Source: Molossus alvarezi (Eukaryota; Chordata; Mammalia; Chiroptera; Molossidae). From it: 64,000 nucleotides of DNA. A model generated the notes under the pieces. It saw only the letters and a list, made by a program, of their open reading frames with translations. It made no database searches and was not told the DNA's origin. Position numbers and translations under genes: made by a program. The stretch lies in the NCBI GenBank assembly GCA_037176705.1, contig CM073905.1, forward strand, positions 32,954,986 to 33,018,985. The letters run 5' to 3'. Numbering within the stretch: the first letter of the stretch is position 1; the number at the start of each line of letters is the position of its first letter. Positions 22,591 through 34,730 of this stretch are shown piece by piece.

Positions 22591-23160
22591 CAGTAAGAAG
22601 ATCGGTAAAGATGAAAATATTTCATTAACACTGGTGAGGGTGTGGGAGAGAGGCACTCTGGCACATGGGTCGGGAGAGGGTAAATGGTTATAACCAGTAT
22701 GGGGAGCAATTTCGTATATCCACCAAAAATATAAGACGTAGCAATTTTTATCCAAGATGTTGCTCCTACAGATGGAATTGTATATATGCAAATGACCGAT
22801 CTATAAGGCTACTCAATACAGCCCTGTGGTAATAGCAAATGTTGGAAAACGACTTGATGGAGACATTACTGGGGATCTGGAGAGACTGACTATGGTCAAA
22901 GGAGCCGTGGAATATTATGCAGCGGTGAAAAAGATTAAAGTCCTTCTGTGTGTACAGATAAGAAAAGGTCTCTGGGATTCGAGTAAAAATGATACAATTA
23001 AGAGCAGGGGGCAGACCGGTTTTCATCATGCTGCTGTTTGTTAGAGGAAAGTCGCTGACGGACACAAAGGTGCACAGAAAAGAGTCACCTGTCACTGTAG
23101 CTACTTCCAGAGAGCTAACTGAATAAGTGAAGGAGAAATTTTTATTTTTCACTGCACACT
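22590..23160 (+). mobile_element. L1M/HAL1-type 3' end, sense
   Basis: AACACTGGTGAGGGTGTGGG, GGAATATTATGCAGCGGTGA and related blocks follow the order of ancient L1 3'-end sequence. Diverged and non-coding. Confidence 0.8.
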
Positions 23161-23329
23161 CTTGTTCTTATTCTGTGGCTTTGCTTTTTGCATGGCTTAC
23201 CAATACCAAAGAAAAGCTTTAGATGAATTAAAAAATAATAGAAAATGGTTGTCTTCATAGTCATTTTCTCAGCAGCACCCAGACTGCCCACCTCTCCCTT
23301 CTGCCTTCCAAAAGATCACCCGCCATCCC

Positions 23330-23500
23330 GTGAACCCGCACTGTGTGCAACCATTAAAAAACCTGTCATTTCATCCTCACATCAGTTCTGCAAAGAGGTG
23401 TCCAGAGCCCCATTTTACAAGTGTATAAACTGAGACCCTTGGAGGCAAATCTCCTGTCTGAGGTCACACCCTTAGGGAGATGCTTTCAAACCCAAATAGT
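23330..23500 (-). mobile_element. MIR SINE
   Basis: CCCCATTTTACAAGTGTATA, AACTGAGACCCTTGG and GAGGTCACACCCTTAG are reversed MIR blocks. Confidence 0.8.
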
Positions 23501-23559
23501 CTGTTTCTCTAAACTGAACAACCAACCGCTACCTCACTAACCTCGGTCTCAGCATCTTC

Positions 23560-24320
23560 CTCTTCTCCCACAGTTCTTTCTTTTTCCAGTTCCTCCCGCC
23601 CCCCCCCCCTTTCGCCTCCACCCCAGCTCCCACCACTCACAACTGAATATGTGAATCTCGAATGCTTGAAGAGAACAGCCGAGTCCAGACCGAGGCGGGT
23701 CTGCCGGCTGCACTGTGAATGCAGAGGCAGTTTGTCAGAGACATCGTAGCAGAAGTCATTGAGAGGTGGACTGGGACTCAGAGACAGAAGTAAGTCACGC
23801 ACGTCCCAGCTGTTCACGGGAGACCCGCCCTTGGACTCAGTGCTTCAGGAGGATTTGGTCCCAAGTCCTGCCTTTTCGCCAGCTCCTACCAAGGTCGCCA
23901 TAAATCCTAGCAGGTCATTCCTGGAGCCAGCTCTAAGCCCTGAAAGCTAATGGGGTGTGAGAATATGGCTTTGGGAAATTTCTCCGTTCACATCCGATGT
24001 GGCACTCGGATTCCTGCGGGGAGCCCTTCGACGTGGGAGCTGGGGGTTACCAAGTTTCCCCTTATCTGAGCATGGGCTTCTGCTTGTTCTGCCTCCAAGG
24101 TTCAAATGCGGCCCTTTTCCACCAGGAAGATGCCAGGACCCTACTTGTTGGCAGATGGGACTAACTCATGGCCAAGTCAGCAAGTAGCCCTTGAGCGTCT
24201 AGGATGTCCCAGGCACTACACAAGACGCTAACATGTGCGCTGGTTTCATATCTACATGCAGAGTGTAAGAGTCCAATTCAAACTGTACCTTTCGGTTATG
24301 CAGTGAAAATGTCTCCGTCT
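23560..24320. other. Intergenic sequence without a gene
   Basis: A C-run (about 23599-23609) and unique DNA. Nothing recognised. Confidence 0.5.
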
Positions 24321-24325
24321 TAGCC

Positions 24326-24379
24326 CTTCCGCTAATCATCCAGCTTCCGCTAATCATCCAGCTTCCGCTAATCATCCAG
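24326..24379 (+). repeat. Three perfect 18-bp tandem copies
   Basis: The unit cttccgctaatcatccag repeats three times without change, with a partial fourth (ctcccgcttcc). Each copy holds a TAATCA homeodomain-like core. Confidence 0.97.
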
Positions 24380-24529
24380 CTCCCGCTTCCCAGGCAGTTC
24401 CCACTTTATTCTTTATTTTCGGGGTGTAACCTATGCATGGTTCATTTCTTCTTCTTCGAATGGCAACCCTTTGACACGCAACATTTAGCCTAGTGTGTGA
24501 GAGCCCACTAGTGTGACGTGCCTGGGTCC

Positions 24530-24700
24530 ATCTGCTGGGCCATGACCTTGCAGCTCTGTGACCTTGGGCAAGTCCCTCAGCATCTCTGTCTTGGGTGATA
24601 CCAGCACCTGCCTTAAATGCCTCTGTTGAAGCATAAATGTGATGAAATACGCAAAGCATCTAGAACTGTGCCTGGCTGGTAATATCAGAATGAATAATAC
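24530..24700 (+). mobile_element. MIR SINE
   Basis: GCTCTGTGACCTTGGGCAAG and GAACTGTGCCTGGCTGG are strong MIR blocks. Confidence 0.85.
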
Positions 24701-24897
24701 ATAATCGCGTTCTGTCTCCCCGTTCCCCTCCCCTGGGTTCCTTCCTGACACAGGTCATAGTTCTTAGATCATTAGAAAAAGAACCGTGGCATTAAAGTTT
24801 CTACCATCAGAGAAAGTAGCCGAAAACTTGCAACATTTGCAAAAGGGCAGAGATGTTAAAATTCTCTAAGCCTGGCTTCTTCCATATTTCTGCTGCT

Positions 24898-24940
24898 TCT
24901 GTGTGTGTGTGTGTGTGTATGTGTGTGTGTGTGTGTGTGT
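24898..24940 (+). repeat. GT microsatellite
   Basis: About 21 GT units with one interruption. Confidence 0.95.
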
Positions 24941-25559
24941 TATCAGCAGTTGAAGCAAATGCCTGAACCCAGAATCTGGCTCCTTTGAATGTGGGTAGAC
25001 CTTAATAAGGAAGGAAATTTGCGTTAAATTTGAAAATGTCTGTGGTCGTATTAAAAAGTAGGGTGGTGTTTACAAATTTCGGGCTGCTGCACACATTGTA
25101 AACTGCCTGTGGACTTTTGAAATGAATTCTTCTGGATAAAAATGCGTTCCCTATTGTAAGTGTGTTCGAGAATTGTTTACTTACATTGACCGCTGTCTTG
25201 GCATGCAACATTCTGCCCCTGCTACAAGGTGTTTCCCCTGCATTCTTTGGAGAGAACGTGAAGACTGGGACCGGGAACTCTCAGGCTGGGGTCTGCATTC
25301 CGGGCTTGTGGTCGGGGGTCTCTGTGTCTTATGGAGGTAGCAGCAATGCTGGGTTCTTCCCTGGAGATGTGTTTGGAAAACGACTTCATAGTTCTTTGCA
25401 AAGATCATCATATAGTTGGATGGTAAATGATGCTTTTTCTTCTTCTTTTTATTTTTTTGGTCGTGAATAAATAAAATCTATCTCTTCTCCCCATCAGCAA
25501 AGAAGCCAAGAAATAGGAGAATAGCAAGATCAAAAATACGCTGAGTGTGAGCTTCTCAG

Positions 25560-26066
25560 CCACATAAACAAAAATTTTGTGGGCTTTTTCTTTATACTTG
25601 GAAAAATTTTTTTAAACACAGGAAAGTATAGAGAGTAATATCTCTAATGCCTGTGCGCTTATACCCAGGAAAAAAACACCTATTCACACATGGCCATATC
25701 CACTTCAAAACTTTTTTTAATAACAGAGGTAAAACAGTATAAAGTTGAAGTACTTTTCCCTTTTCTGACCTTACCCCCTCATCTCTCTCTGCTTAGGGGT
25801 AGCCACGATCATAATTTTTGTGAATATCTGATGTCCACACTTTGTGATTTGATGAAAATATGCACTTCTGCATAAGTGATACAAACATTTGGTTTGTATT
25901 TATTAATTTGCATGAACCTCACACTGTGTATATAATTCTACGATGTTTTTTTCACTCAACATTATAGTTCTGAGTTTAATTTATCTTGGTAAATAGATAT
26001 AATATGTAATCACAAGGATTATAGAAATCCATTTCATTCATTTTAATTCTTACATAACAATTTATT
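25560..26066 (-). mobile_element. L1M 3'-end remnant, antisense
   Basis: The order TTAGGGGTAGCCACGATC, ATTTTTGTGAATATCTG, TTTTTTTCACTCAACATTAT follows the reversed 3' end of L1M. A continuation at 26440-26560 (GATGGATATTTAGATTG, CTATAAACAATGATACAGTG) lies beyond an inserted Ves and a MIR(-) at 26282-26430. Confidence 0.65.
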
Positions 26067-26273
26067 TTTTTAAAGACTTTTAATTGATTTTTAGAAAGAG
26101 AGGAAGGGAGGGGGGAAGAGAGAGAAACACTGATGAAAAAGAAAATATTGATCGGCTGTCTCCTGCACCCCACTCCCCTGGAAATCAAGCCTGCAACCCA
26201 GGCATATGCCCAGATCGAAATCAAACCAGCCACCTTTCGGTGCCCAACACACTGAGCCACACCAGACAGGGCA
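26067..26273 (-). mobile_element. Ves SINE, diverged
   Basis: Reversed tail TTAATTGATTTTTAGAAAG and head GAGCCACACCAGACAGGGC. Near-perfect 15-bp duplications (acataacaatttatt at 26052-26066, acatagcaatttatt at 26274-26288) flank it. It split an L1M/MIR region. Confidence 0.88.
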
Positions 26274-26644
26274 ACATAGCAATTTATTCTATAATAGTGG
26301 TGGTAGCTAACAGTCCATGTGCCAAGAACTGTTCTAAGCAGTTTATATAACAAATTCACTTCTCAAACCTATAAGAAAGTTGCTGTTGTTGACCTCATTA
26401 TCTAGGTAAGAAAACTGAAAAACTAGCCAAAGTTACTTTGTCTCTTGATGGATATTTAGATTGTTTCCTTTTTTTTTTTTCTGCCACTATAAACAATGAT
26501 ACAGTGAACATCTTTGTTTCCACTCCTTCAGATAGGGCAGTTATTATTCTCTGTGCAAGAGTTTCTATGGACTAGATGCTGGAAAGAATTTCTGAGACTC
26601 GAAATGTATCTATTGCTGACTTTACCAACCATTTTCAGTGTGAC

Positions 26645-26800
26645 ATGGGCACATGAAGCCTTGGGCAGCCTTCACCTTGCTGATCCTTGGTTTCTTCTTT
26701 GTAAAACGGAGACATAAAGGCTGGCTTGTAAAGGTTGAGGTGGAGATTAAAGGAACTCTGCGTGGCAAACACTCAATAACTAGTGGCTGTTATGGTTGGT
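26645..26800 (+). mobile_element. MIR SINE
   Basis: CTGATCCTTGGTTTCTTCTTTG, TAAAACGGAGAC and CAAACACTCAATAACTAG follow the MIR layout. Another MIR(+) remnant lies at about 27020-27120. Confidence 0.65.
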
Positions 26801-27479
26801 AATAAGAATATTACTGTTGCATTGTACTGTGGCAATGCTGACCAGACTCTTATCAAGGATACACATTCCAAAGCTGAAAAATGATCTTGAGGACTGAACT
26901 AATGATGCTTCTTAGTTGTTATTATTTTATAGGCTTGAAAATAAGCAACAGGGACTTCTGTTAAATTTTTATATCAAAACCACATCAAACAAGCCAGAGT
27001 GAGCAAAATGAAGCCGAGACTTCAAGTGGAACTGGGCCATTCTGGGCCAGTTGATGACTGCTGTGTGACTCTAGGTAGCTCACTCGACCTTTCTGGGTGT
27101 CTTGTTCTCCAGACCTCGTGGAAAAATAATGATATCTTCTTGCCTTGCAACATGAGGCTCCTATGAAGAAACGTCATTGGGAAGATGGTGGAGCCGGGGT
27201 GGGGGGTGTGAATTGGGTGAATACTTTTTGAATGATTGAAAATAGAAGATCTGAAGTTTATTTAAAGATATTATTTTCTGCACCTTGGATCTGGCTGGAC
27301 ATTCAGAAGCCACGTTTTCTGTTGCACACATATCTCAAACAGTTCAGCAAAGTTTATCTTGACTTCTGCAATCAGGAGATAAGGGGAACACGTTATATTA
27401 GTGCGTTACAGGACGTTTCTCATCCTCGTGCCAAATTCTGGTCCGTGAAAATATGAAGCCTTTGTTTTCCTACAGACAC

Positions 27480-27720
27480 CGATCTAGGTAGTAGAAACAT
27501 GGGAGGGAGAGAAAGACACGCAGCTGCAACTCAACCAAACAGTTGTTTTGCAAACAACCGGTGACTTGATGTAATCCAATGAGTTGTTTTCCAAACATCG
27601 TGCCTGACCAAATTCACTGTCTTTCCCTTGCATCTCTGCCACCCCTGCCAAGACGTGGAAACCCCCAACCGCGCGGTTGTGTTTAAAATTTCTTCAATCA
27701 GTTATCAGCTAAATTCAGCT
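27480..27720. promoter_or_regulatory. Candidate regulatory element with paired FOX-like repeats
   Basis: agttgttttgcaaac (27541-27555) recurs with one change as agttgttttccaaac (27582-27596), 41 bases apart. Both contain forkhead-type cores. Unique sequence with GTTTAAAATTTC nearby. Functional meaning is inferred. Confidence 0.35.
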
Positions 27721-28568
27721 TCTTTTTATGTCAAAAATAGCTCACTAGTAGCTTGAGTAAAGCCAACTGGCTTCCCTTCAAACTGGTTCGTCTGAGGCTC
27801 GGGGCCACAGGAAATGCTCTGGTTCTGCTCGGAGCTGAGACCCCATTGATGTCGGTTGGAGTTGGGCCATTTTCATTTGCTAATAAAGCTGCAGAATCCA
27901 TGGTGAAGAACTGATGAAAGATGCTGGCTGCTGCTGGTGCAGAGAAACAACGCACCACGTCCTTGGGGGAAGGGAGAAAATCAGCCGTGAACTTCACCCG
28001 TGGTCCCCACCCGCTTTTCAGCTACGTCCTGGTGGTACAAGGGCTGGCCTAGCTTCCCAAAGGCTGATGATGTAGGGATAATGGGACTGGAAAGAGAGAG
28101 AGAGGGAGAGAAGGTAGGAGAGAGCGAGCTGGAAGGTGGATAATGAAATAGATATTTTCAGCTGGGAGAAGAATCGAGAATGAACTGCACTCAAAGAAAA
28201 AAGGGAGTGTATCCTCAGGTGGGGAAAGGGTTAACTCGATCCGTTGAACCCCAGTATGCACAGTGGTTGTATCGTGTTAAGCAGAAATACAACTTTGTGA
28301 TTGTCGTTAGTTGGGGGTAAAATACGGTCTCTGGAGATGTGTATGGGTGTCGAGCTGACAAGCAGTGGATCCTGGTGGCTTTGTAATGCGTTTGTGTCAA
28401 TTTGTTTATTATGGAAGTCATCGCTTCCCATAATTCAGTTATCGTTGAACTCACTTCATCATTTCTCCTACATTCAAACGCTATCTACTCTATTTTCCTT
28501 CTTATTCGCTGTTCTAAACCTAAATATCCACTTTGGGCTCATCCTAAGCAATTGTTGAGTTTGGTAGG
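27721..28568. other. Intergenic sequence without a gene
   Basis: Unique, AT-richer DNA. No repeat family or gene recognised. Confidence 0.5.
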
Positions 28569-28940
28569 TTGGTCTTTTTCTTTTTCTTTTTTTTAATTTT
28601 TAATTTTTTTTGTTACAGATGTTTCTCCTTTTTTACCCCATTGGCACCCCCCTTCCCATCCCCCCCCCACCTCGTCCCCAGCTTTGTTGTCCATGTCCAT
28701 TGGTTATGCATACATGCATATAAGTTCTGTGGTTTATCTTTCCCCTCCCCCCACAACCCCTCTTCTGAGGGATGTCAGTCTGTGCCCTACTTCCATGTGT
28801 CTGGGTCTACCGTATTCCTCAGACTGTTATGTTCATTATATTCCGTATATAAGTGAGATCATGTGGTATTTGTCTTTTTCTGCTTGGCTTATTTCACTTA
28901 GGAAAATACTTTCCAGGTTGAATAGATCAATTATTAATTT
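28569..28940 (-). mobile_element. L1 3' end, antisense, relatively young
   Basis: A reversed A-tail (T-rich at 28590-28612) is followed by GTTACAGATGTTTCTCC and, at 28840-28900, GTGAGATCATGTGGTATTTG and TTGGCTTATTTCACTTAGG, the L1 3' UTR in reverse. The copy is 5' truncated. Confidence 0.85.
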
Positions 28941-28994
28941 TTTTCTGAGGTTCATCTGGTTGCAAATAAAGTCATCTTGAGAATAGCCAGGGTA

Positions 28995-29225
28995 TGGGAC
29001 ACTTTAGGGGTTGGTGTCAGTTAGACCTGATTGAAATCTCAGCTCCCGTGTTCAGCAGCTGTGTAACTTTGTTCAAGTCCCTTACTCACTTTGAGCCTCG
29101 GTTTTCTCCTCAGTAAAATGGGGATGATAGTGCCATCTTTGCAGAGTTACCATGAGAATTAAATAGATGGAGGCCCGTAAAGTGTTTGCACAATGCCTGG
29201 GCCCTGGCGAGTTCTTTGGCAAGTA
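28995..29225 (+). mobile_element. MIR SINE, well preserved
   Basis: GTAACTTTGTTCAAGTCCC, TTGAGCCTCGGTTTTCTCC, AGTAAAATGGGGATGATAG and GCACAATGCCTGGGCCC are all in order. Confidence 0.9.
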
Positions 29226-29229
29226 AGTG

Positions 29230-29583
29230 AAAGCATGTGATGGGCTGAATGGTGTCCTCCCCAAAGTTATATGTTGAATTTCTAGCCCCTGGTATCTCCG
29301 AATGTGACTGTGTTTGGAGGTAAGTCTTGGAAAAAGGTAATTAAGGTAAAATAAGGTCACGCAGTTGGGACCCTGATTCACTGTGACTAGTGTCCTCATT
29401 GAAGGGGAGGTTAGAACAGAAGCAGGGCAGAGGAAAGACCATGTGATGGCAAAGGGAGAAGGTGGTCGTCTGCGAGCCAAGGAGAGAGGCCTCGGGGAAA
29501 CCAGCCCTGCCAACACCTTGATCTTGAACGCCTGGCCTCCAGAATCATGAGAAAACACTTTTCTGTTGTTCAAGCCGCCCAGC
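29230..29583 (+). mobile_element. MLT1-type LTR (ERVL-MaLR), internally deleted
   Basis: GTGTCCTCCCCAAAGTTATA, CCAACACCTTGATCTTGAAC and CTGTTGTTCAAGCCGCCCAG give both LTR ends. Shorter than the copy at 35056-35505. It has no open protein frame and is only a relic. Confidence 0.8.
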
Positions 29584-29589
29584 CATCAG

Positions 29590-30590
29590 TGCTGTGTGTG
29601 GCAACACACGAATATAAAGCACACTGAGTGTGTATTCACAGGAGGTCCAAGTGTAGGGTCCTGGTGATTCGCCCTGTGCAGACATGGACTCGCGCTCCGT
29701 GCAGATCCAAGATGATGACACAAACCACACACACAGAACAGTGGGAACTGGACTGAGGCAGGGCCTTCCTGCTTGTTGCCTTCTTGGCAAATTCCCTGAA
29801 ACGTTGTCATCCGGGAATGTGGTCATCACACAAGAAGGGTGACTAATCCCCAGGGGTTCCGACTCATTGTAATTTTTAGGTAAAGCTTCATTTTCCATCA
29901 GGCCGAAGTATCCTAAAGAGCTCCTGGCTCGGAGTCGTGGTTCGTGGTACAGCGCATGTTGTCAGATGTCTCCGATGTGCTCTCAGGCCTGAGAAATTCG
30001 TGTTCATCGAAGAATCTGTTTTCAGCTGCTCTCTCAACAAACGTCATTAACCCCCCACCTGACAGCCACATGCTCTTCCCGTCACCCACTGGGCTATTTA
30101 TATGATTTAATGAATTCCAAAAACATTTCTTAATTATGATTACATGCCAGTCTCTGTACCTTTCATTCCCCGCCAGCTGTGGGTGCAATTGGCAAGGTAG
30201 GGTATGCAATACCATGTACCATTTCCACATAAGTGGATGCTTGATGGTTGGTCCCTATGGAAACTGTGGTCAATGAAGGCTCATAAAGGAGGGTGAACTT
30301 GGGCTGGCCCCTCCAGGCCAGAAGGAAATGAGAATTTAGATAGGTAGAGAAAATGGAGAGGTGATTTCAAGCAAGGAGAGGTTGAGAAAAATCAGATGGC
30401 ATTGTACTGTAATAGTTTGTTATATGTCCTTCTCCTTATTAGACCATAGGGAGGCCATCGAGTGTAGGGACAAGGTCTCAGTCATCTATGTACACCTGTT
30501 GGCTAGCATAGCGCCTCCAAGAGAGTGGTCCTCTAATATAACATCGTGATAATCATCAGAGCCCATGCAACTCTCAACTTACTTCACTCA
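29590..30590. other. Intergenic sequence without a gene
   Basis: Unique sequence; nothing recognised. Confidence 0.5.
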
Positions 30591-30830
30591 ACCGACAGAA
30601 ACACAACTCAAACTGGCTTGAACAGAAATAATTTCAAAGGGGAGGAGTTTAGTGGCTGATTAAATTGGGAAATCTGAGGGCATGTTGGCTTTAGGCAGAT
30701 TGGGATCAAGGACCCCAACAATGACTCTTCTTCTTTTGGCTCTGTTTCCCTCTCTGTTAGATTCATCATCAGATAAGATGTCTCCAGATAACAGTCACTA
30801 GATGCTTTGGGCTTATAGCCAACCAGGCCC
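30590..30830 (-). repeat. Probable ancient interspersed repeat, family unassigned
   Basis: The run ACAACTCAAACTGGCTTGAA ... TTTAGTGGCTGATTAAATTG resembles a frequent old mammalian repeat. I cannot name the family or be sure of strand. A TATACACA-type low-complexity tract follows at 30850-30945. Confidence 0.4.
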
Positions 30831-30956
30831 ATAGTGTGCTCAACGTTCTCTCTCTCTCTCTATGTGTGTGTATGTATAGATATACACATCTCTATATGCA
30901 CATATACACATGAATACATATACACACATATACATATATACCCACAAATAATTTTT

Positions 30957-31187
30957 TTTAAATCCTTATCCAAGGATATATTTTATCCATGTATCTTCAG
31001 ATAGAGTGGGAGGGAGAGAGAGAGAGAAATATCGACGTAAGAGAGACACATCAACTGGTTGCCTCCCGCACGACCCCGACCAGGCCTGGGACAAACCACA
31101 ACCAAGGTACATAACCTTGATTGGAATCGAATCCGCCCTTTGGTCCGAGGGCCGATGCTCTAACCACTGAGCAGAACCGGCCAGGGC
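30957..31187 (-). mobile_element. Ves-type SINE, older subfamily
   Basis: The reversed element has a longer A-rich tail with AAATCCTTATCCAAGGATAT, a GGGAGAGAGA body and head GAACCGGCCAGGGCT. A duplication cacaaataattttt flanks it at about 30943-30956 and 31192-31205. The body differs from the other copies, indicating a different subfamily. It is the last Ves copy towards TBX5. Confidence 0.85.
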
Positions 31188-31439
31188 TACACACAAATAA
31201 TTTTTAATGAACCATCTGAGTAAGTTAGAAACATGGTCCAATTTTCTTCTACGCACACTGGCAAGTATGTACTGAAAACAAGGATGTTCTTATGTCATTA
31301 CAGCACAGTGATCAAATAATAAAATACAATGTTGAGTCAATACTATTATCACATACTAAATCCCCATTTTATTTCCATCAGGTGCCCCAGTAATGGTCTT
31401 CGAAGCTATCCTGCCTTCCTACCCCCACCCATTCAGAAT

Positions 31440-31690
31440 CAAATCCAAGACTATGTATTGCGTTTAGTCAATACATTGCACTCCTTTGATCGGGAAGAAT
31501 TTTTTCACTTTGCTTTGTCTTCCTTGACCGCGATATTTTTGAAGTGCACAGACCGGGTTATTTTGGAAAACGTCCCTCTGTTTGGGTTTGTCTGATGTTT
31601 CCACGTGCGCTTTTGCGAACATAATTTTAATCCTTTGGAAGGTGATGGCTTTTTCATTAGACACCTAATATAACATTGCTCCGAGCCTTT
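31440..31690. promoter_or_regulatory. Candidate conserved regulatory element
   Basis: Unique AT-rich DNA with structured motifs: TTTCACTTTGCTTTGTCTTC, GTTTCCACGTGCGC (E-box CACGTG) and TAATATAACATTG. It is the first such block past the last Ves SINE. Composition-based inference. Confidence 0.3.
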
Positions 31691-31699
31691 GGTTTCTGT

Positions 31700-33130
31700 G
31701 AACTCATGGAAGTGGGCTTTGAAGGAAGCCCATCCAAGTTTCCTGTGTTACTGGCTCATGGTTTCATGCTGCTCACTGGCCAAGCTTTTATGGGTGCTGG
31801 GTTTTCAAAGGCCGGGTGACGTTTTAGAGCTACCTTAAGCCCACAGGCCATTTCAAGGCATCTTCAGTGAGGAGTGAGTGCTTCCATAAATCTGCTTACA
31901 GATTTGGGTCCCTCTTAAGATTTGCTCAGGAAGGCAGCCTTCCTGTAAAAACATAAAAGTCTTTGGTTCCCTTTATTTAACCATTTACACTCCAACCATG
32001 ACCATGGCTCCATACTCCAACCTGTCTGAATGCACTTCACTCCCTCTAATCCATTTCAATCACTGAGGTTTTACTCACAAGCCACACCGACTCCAACAAT
32101 GGTGGAGTTCCAAAGCGATTCTTTGTTGAACCAAATCGCTTTTATTCTCCGAGCCGCGAGTGTTCTCATCCATAAACAGGAGACGATAACGTTACCTATA
32201 TCCCTGGCTTTGCAGAATTAAATTTGCGTTAAAGTAAGTGGCACATTTCATAAAATGCTAGCAACAGCAGCAGGGCTCAGATCATGTGCTGTATCCCCAG
32301 CTGTGTATTTGTACATGTCTACACATCTCTATCTACCTCTCTGTGGGTAGAGTTCACCCATTCCTATGCAAATAAAGGCCTGTCCATCCTTCCCAGAACA
32401 GCATTTGAGAGAAGGCTGCCGTTGAGTTGGGCGAGCCCATGCTCCTTTGTGGTTGACCAGCAGGACAGTAGACCGAATAGGAGTTTCTTGGGACCAGAGA
32501 TGTCTACTGATTTTGTGACTTCAGCCCCCCAAGAGTCACTTCGGGCACACAGTCAACACTCGGCCAATATTTACTTAAATTCTAAGCCCCTGCTTGGTAG
32601 CTCTGGAGGTTGATTTTGGGATAAGATGGGGTGAGAGCGTGAAGTGAATTCCAGGTAGAGTTCAGATGAACGTTTATAACAGCTCTTTCGGTTGGTCCAG
32701 AGAGACGAGTAGAAAAGATGCTTCCTGCCTTAGACCAGTGGAGCTTCTGTGACGTGCCCCGTGGGAGCTGAGAGGGTGTTAGGGGGGGAGCAGTGAACCA
32801 AGGCTTAGTGGACGAAGGCCAACGGGCTCTCGATCTGCTTCACCGCTTATGATTCTAATTAAACGCGATCCCTGGCTATTGTGTTTCTCCCTCCACCAGG
32901 CTCTCCACAAGCCTTATCTGTCATCCTCGTCGTAGCCCCACAAGGTGGGTGTTCACAGTTTCATCTTCGCAGATAAAGTCATCGAGGCTGCGGAACAACC
33001 TCTCCAGGACTGACTTTCCTTCCTATTACCCGGCCTGAAACCTTTGTTGTGGGCTCAGAGAAGCACGTTTTCTCAGCTTTACACATGGACCACAGAGAGG
33101 AAGAGCGGTAACTTCCCTACATCTGGTGGC
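31700..33130. other. Intergenic sequence without a gene
   Basis: Unique sequence. A MIR-like remnant may lie at 32900-32990. Confidence 0.45.
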
Positions 33131-33139
33131 CCTCTGTCA

Positions 33140-33330
33140 GTGGTGTGTTAAGTGTTCTACATGAATGTCTTACTTAATCCTTTAATCCCCTCGGCAACCC
33201 TCGACGGGAAGTGCCAGGCTGTCCATTTCGCAGAAGAGGAAACTGAGGCTCGGAAGAGTTGACGGACTTACCCGTGGCCACCCAAGCCTGCCCGTCTAGG
33301 CTCTGAACCGTGTGATACCTGAATGCCCTT
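33140..33330 (-). mobile_element. MIR SINE
   Basis: TTAATCCCCTCGGCAACCCT, GAGGAAACTGAGGCTCGGAAG and CGTGGCCACCC are reversed MIR blocks. Confidence 0.85.
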
Positions 33331-33779
33331 CACAGGGGGTCCAGCTACCGACCTCCGCTGAAAATGTGCTTTGGCATTGAGAATCCCAACACCCTCCAGC
33401 AAGCCTTGGCCAAGAGGCAGTGGGTTGTTTTTACGTCACACAGGAGCGTGCTAAAAGCGTCCCCGTCCCTCTTCCTTCGTGTCAATCAAATGAGACGTTA
33501 GATAGTGCATGGGCCGGGAGGTGTTGCGATATTGCATCTAAAGAAATGTCCATTGAAGGGCCACATGCGTGACCTTCTTGCGGGCAACTGTCCAGGGCCA
33601 CTGAGATGGAGAAAGGGGCTGTAGCTGGTGTGAGTGCCCACCAGCTCGACCCTCTGGCCACCCACTTCCAAGCAGATGGTAATGACTTTCTCAGCCAGAA
33701 TGTGGCCACAGAGATGAAAGGCTCTATTTAAGATTTCCCAACCCTTAAGCAAGCCACCTTGACTTTCGGGCCACCCTTT

Positions 33780-34060
33780 GAACTGCCTTCATAATCTAGC
33801 AGGAGAGGAACTATAAGTCAGCTCTAAGTAAGACTGCCCTCCATTAATGCTTAATAACCTCCTGGGGGTCTCTCGATATATTGCATCCCCTGACGGTTCG
33901 CTTTCTTTTTAGGGGTGTGAAAAGGGAAATAAGGCTTTGATATAAATAAACAGAGACTAATATTCCTGGGAAAAGAGGATGTTGTTACTGTGATCCATGC
34001 GGGCTCTGCAAACATCTTTCATCATTGAAACCTAAATGGTTGCAGCTAAATTACTGAGGT
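33780..34060. promoter_or_regulatory. Candidate enhancer with T-box, TCF/LEF and FOX motifs
   Basis: Within 40 bases: GGTGTGA (33914-33920), CTTTGAT (33935-33941) and AATAAACA (33945-33952), surrounded by AT-rich unique DNA (CATTAATGCTTAATAACC). Wnt input and T-box autoregulation are known themes for TBX5. The link is inference. Confidence 0.4.
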
Positions 34061-34599
34061 CTCATAGGAGATGATGGACACACACCCCCTCATTGTCTCT
34101 TCCCGTAAAGCGAGGCATGGCTACTTTATGAGCTCTGGGGGCGGGATGGGTGGGGGGTGGAAAACCGAGCCGCGACCGCCCTACAGCTGCATTGTCATAA
34201 AACAGTGATATCGCCAGGTGTTTGAACCAACACCCTTGCTTTTGGGCTTTGGGCTGCTGAAGATAATTTACGATCTCAGCTTCGTTCGTTGGCCCTGGGG
34301 AATACAGAATGAGTGGGTCTCATCTGGAAGTTTCCTCTTGCCAAAGAGACAGTCCAAAATCTCTCTCCCCAGAGACTTGAGTTGGGGGATCTGCAGCTGA
34401 GATTTTGGGCGATTTGTCTCGTTCGAGTCTCAGCTCCAAGAGTGCACACCTCCGGGGGTGTGCACCGAATCGGTTCTTCAAAACTAGGAATCAAGTAAAT
34501 GTCCAGGGCAAAAATGGGGGGGGGTTGACTATCAGTTATGAAGCACTCAGTAGTAGTCTGCAATTACCTGACACATCTTATGGTCACCTAACTATCTCC

Positions 34600-34730
34600 C
34601 GCATCTGCTGAGCTGAGTCCTGAAATGATCTTGATTATAGACAAGAAGAAACTGAGGCTCAGCGAGTTGGTGAACCTACCAAGGCCACAGTCTGAAATTG
34701 TCGGACCTGTGGACTGGAAACTATGACCTT
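34600..34730 (-). mobile_element. MIR SINE remnant
   Basis: AGAAACTGAGGCTCAGCGAG and CAAGGCCACAGTCTG are the reversed MIR core. Confidence 0.7.
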
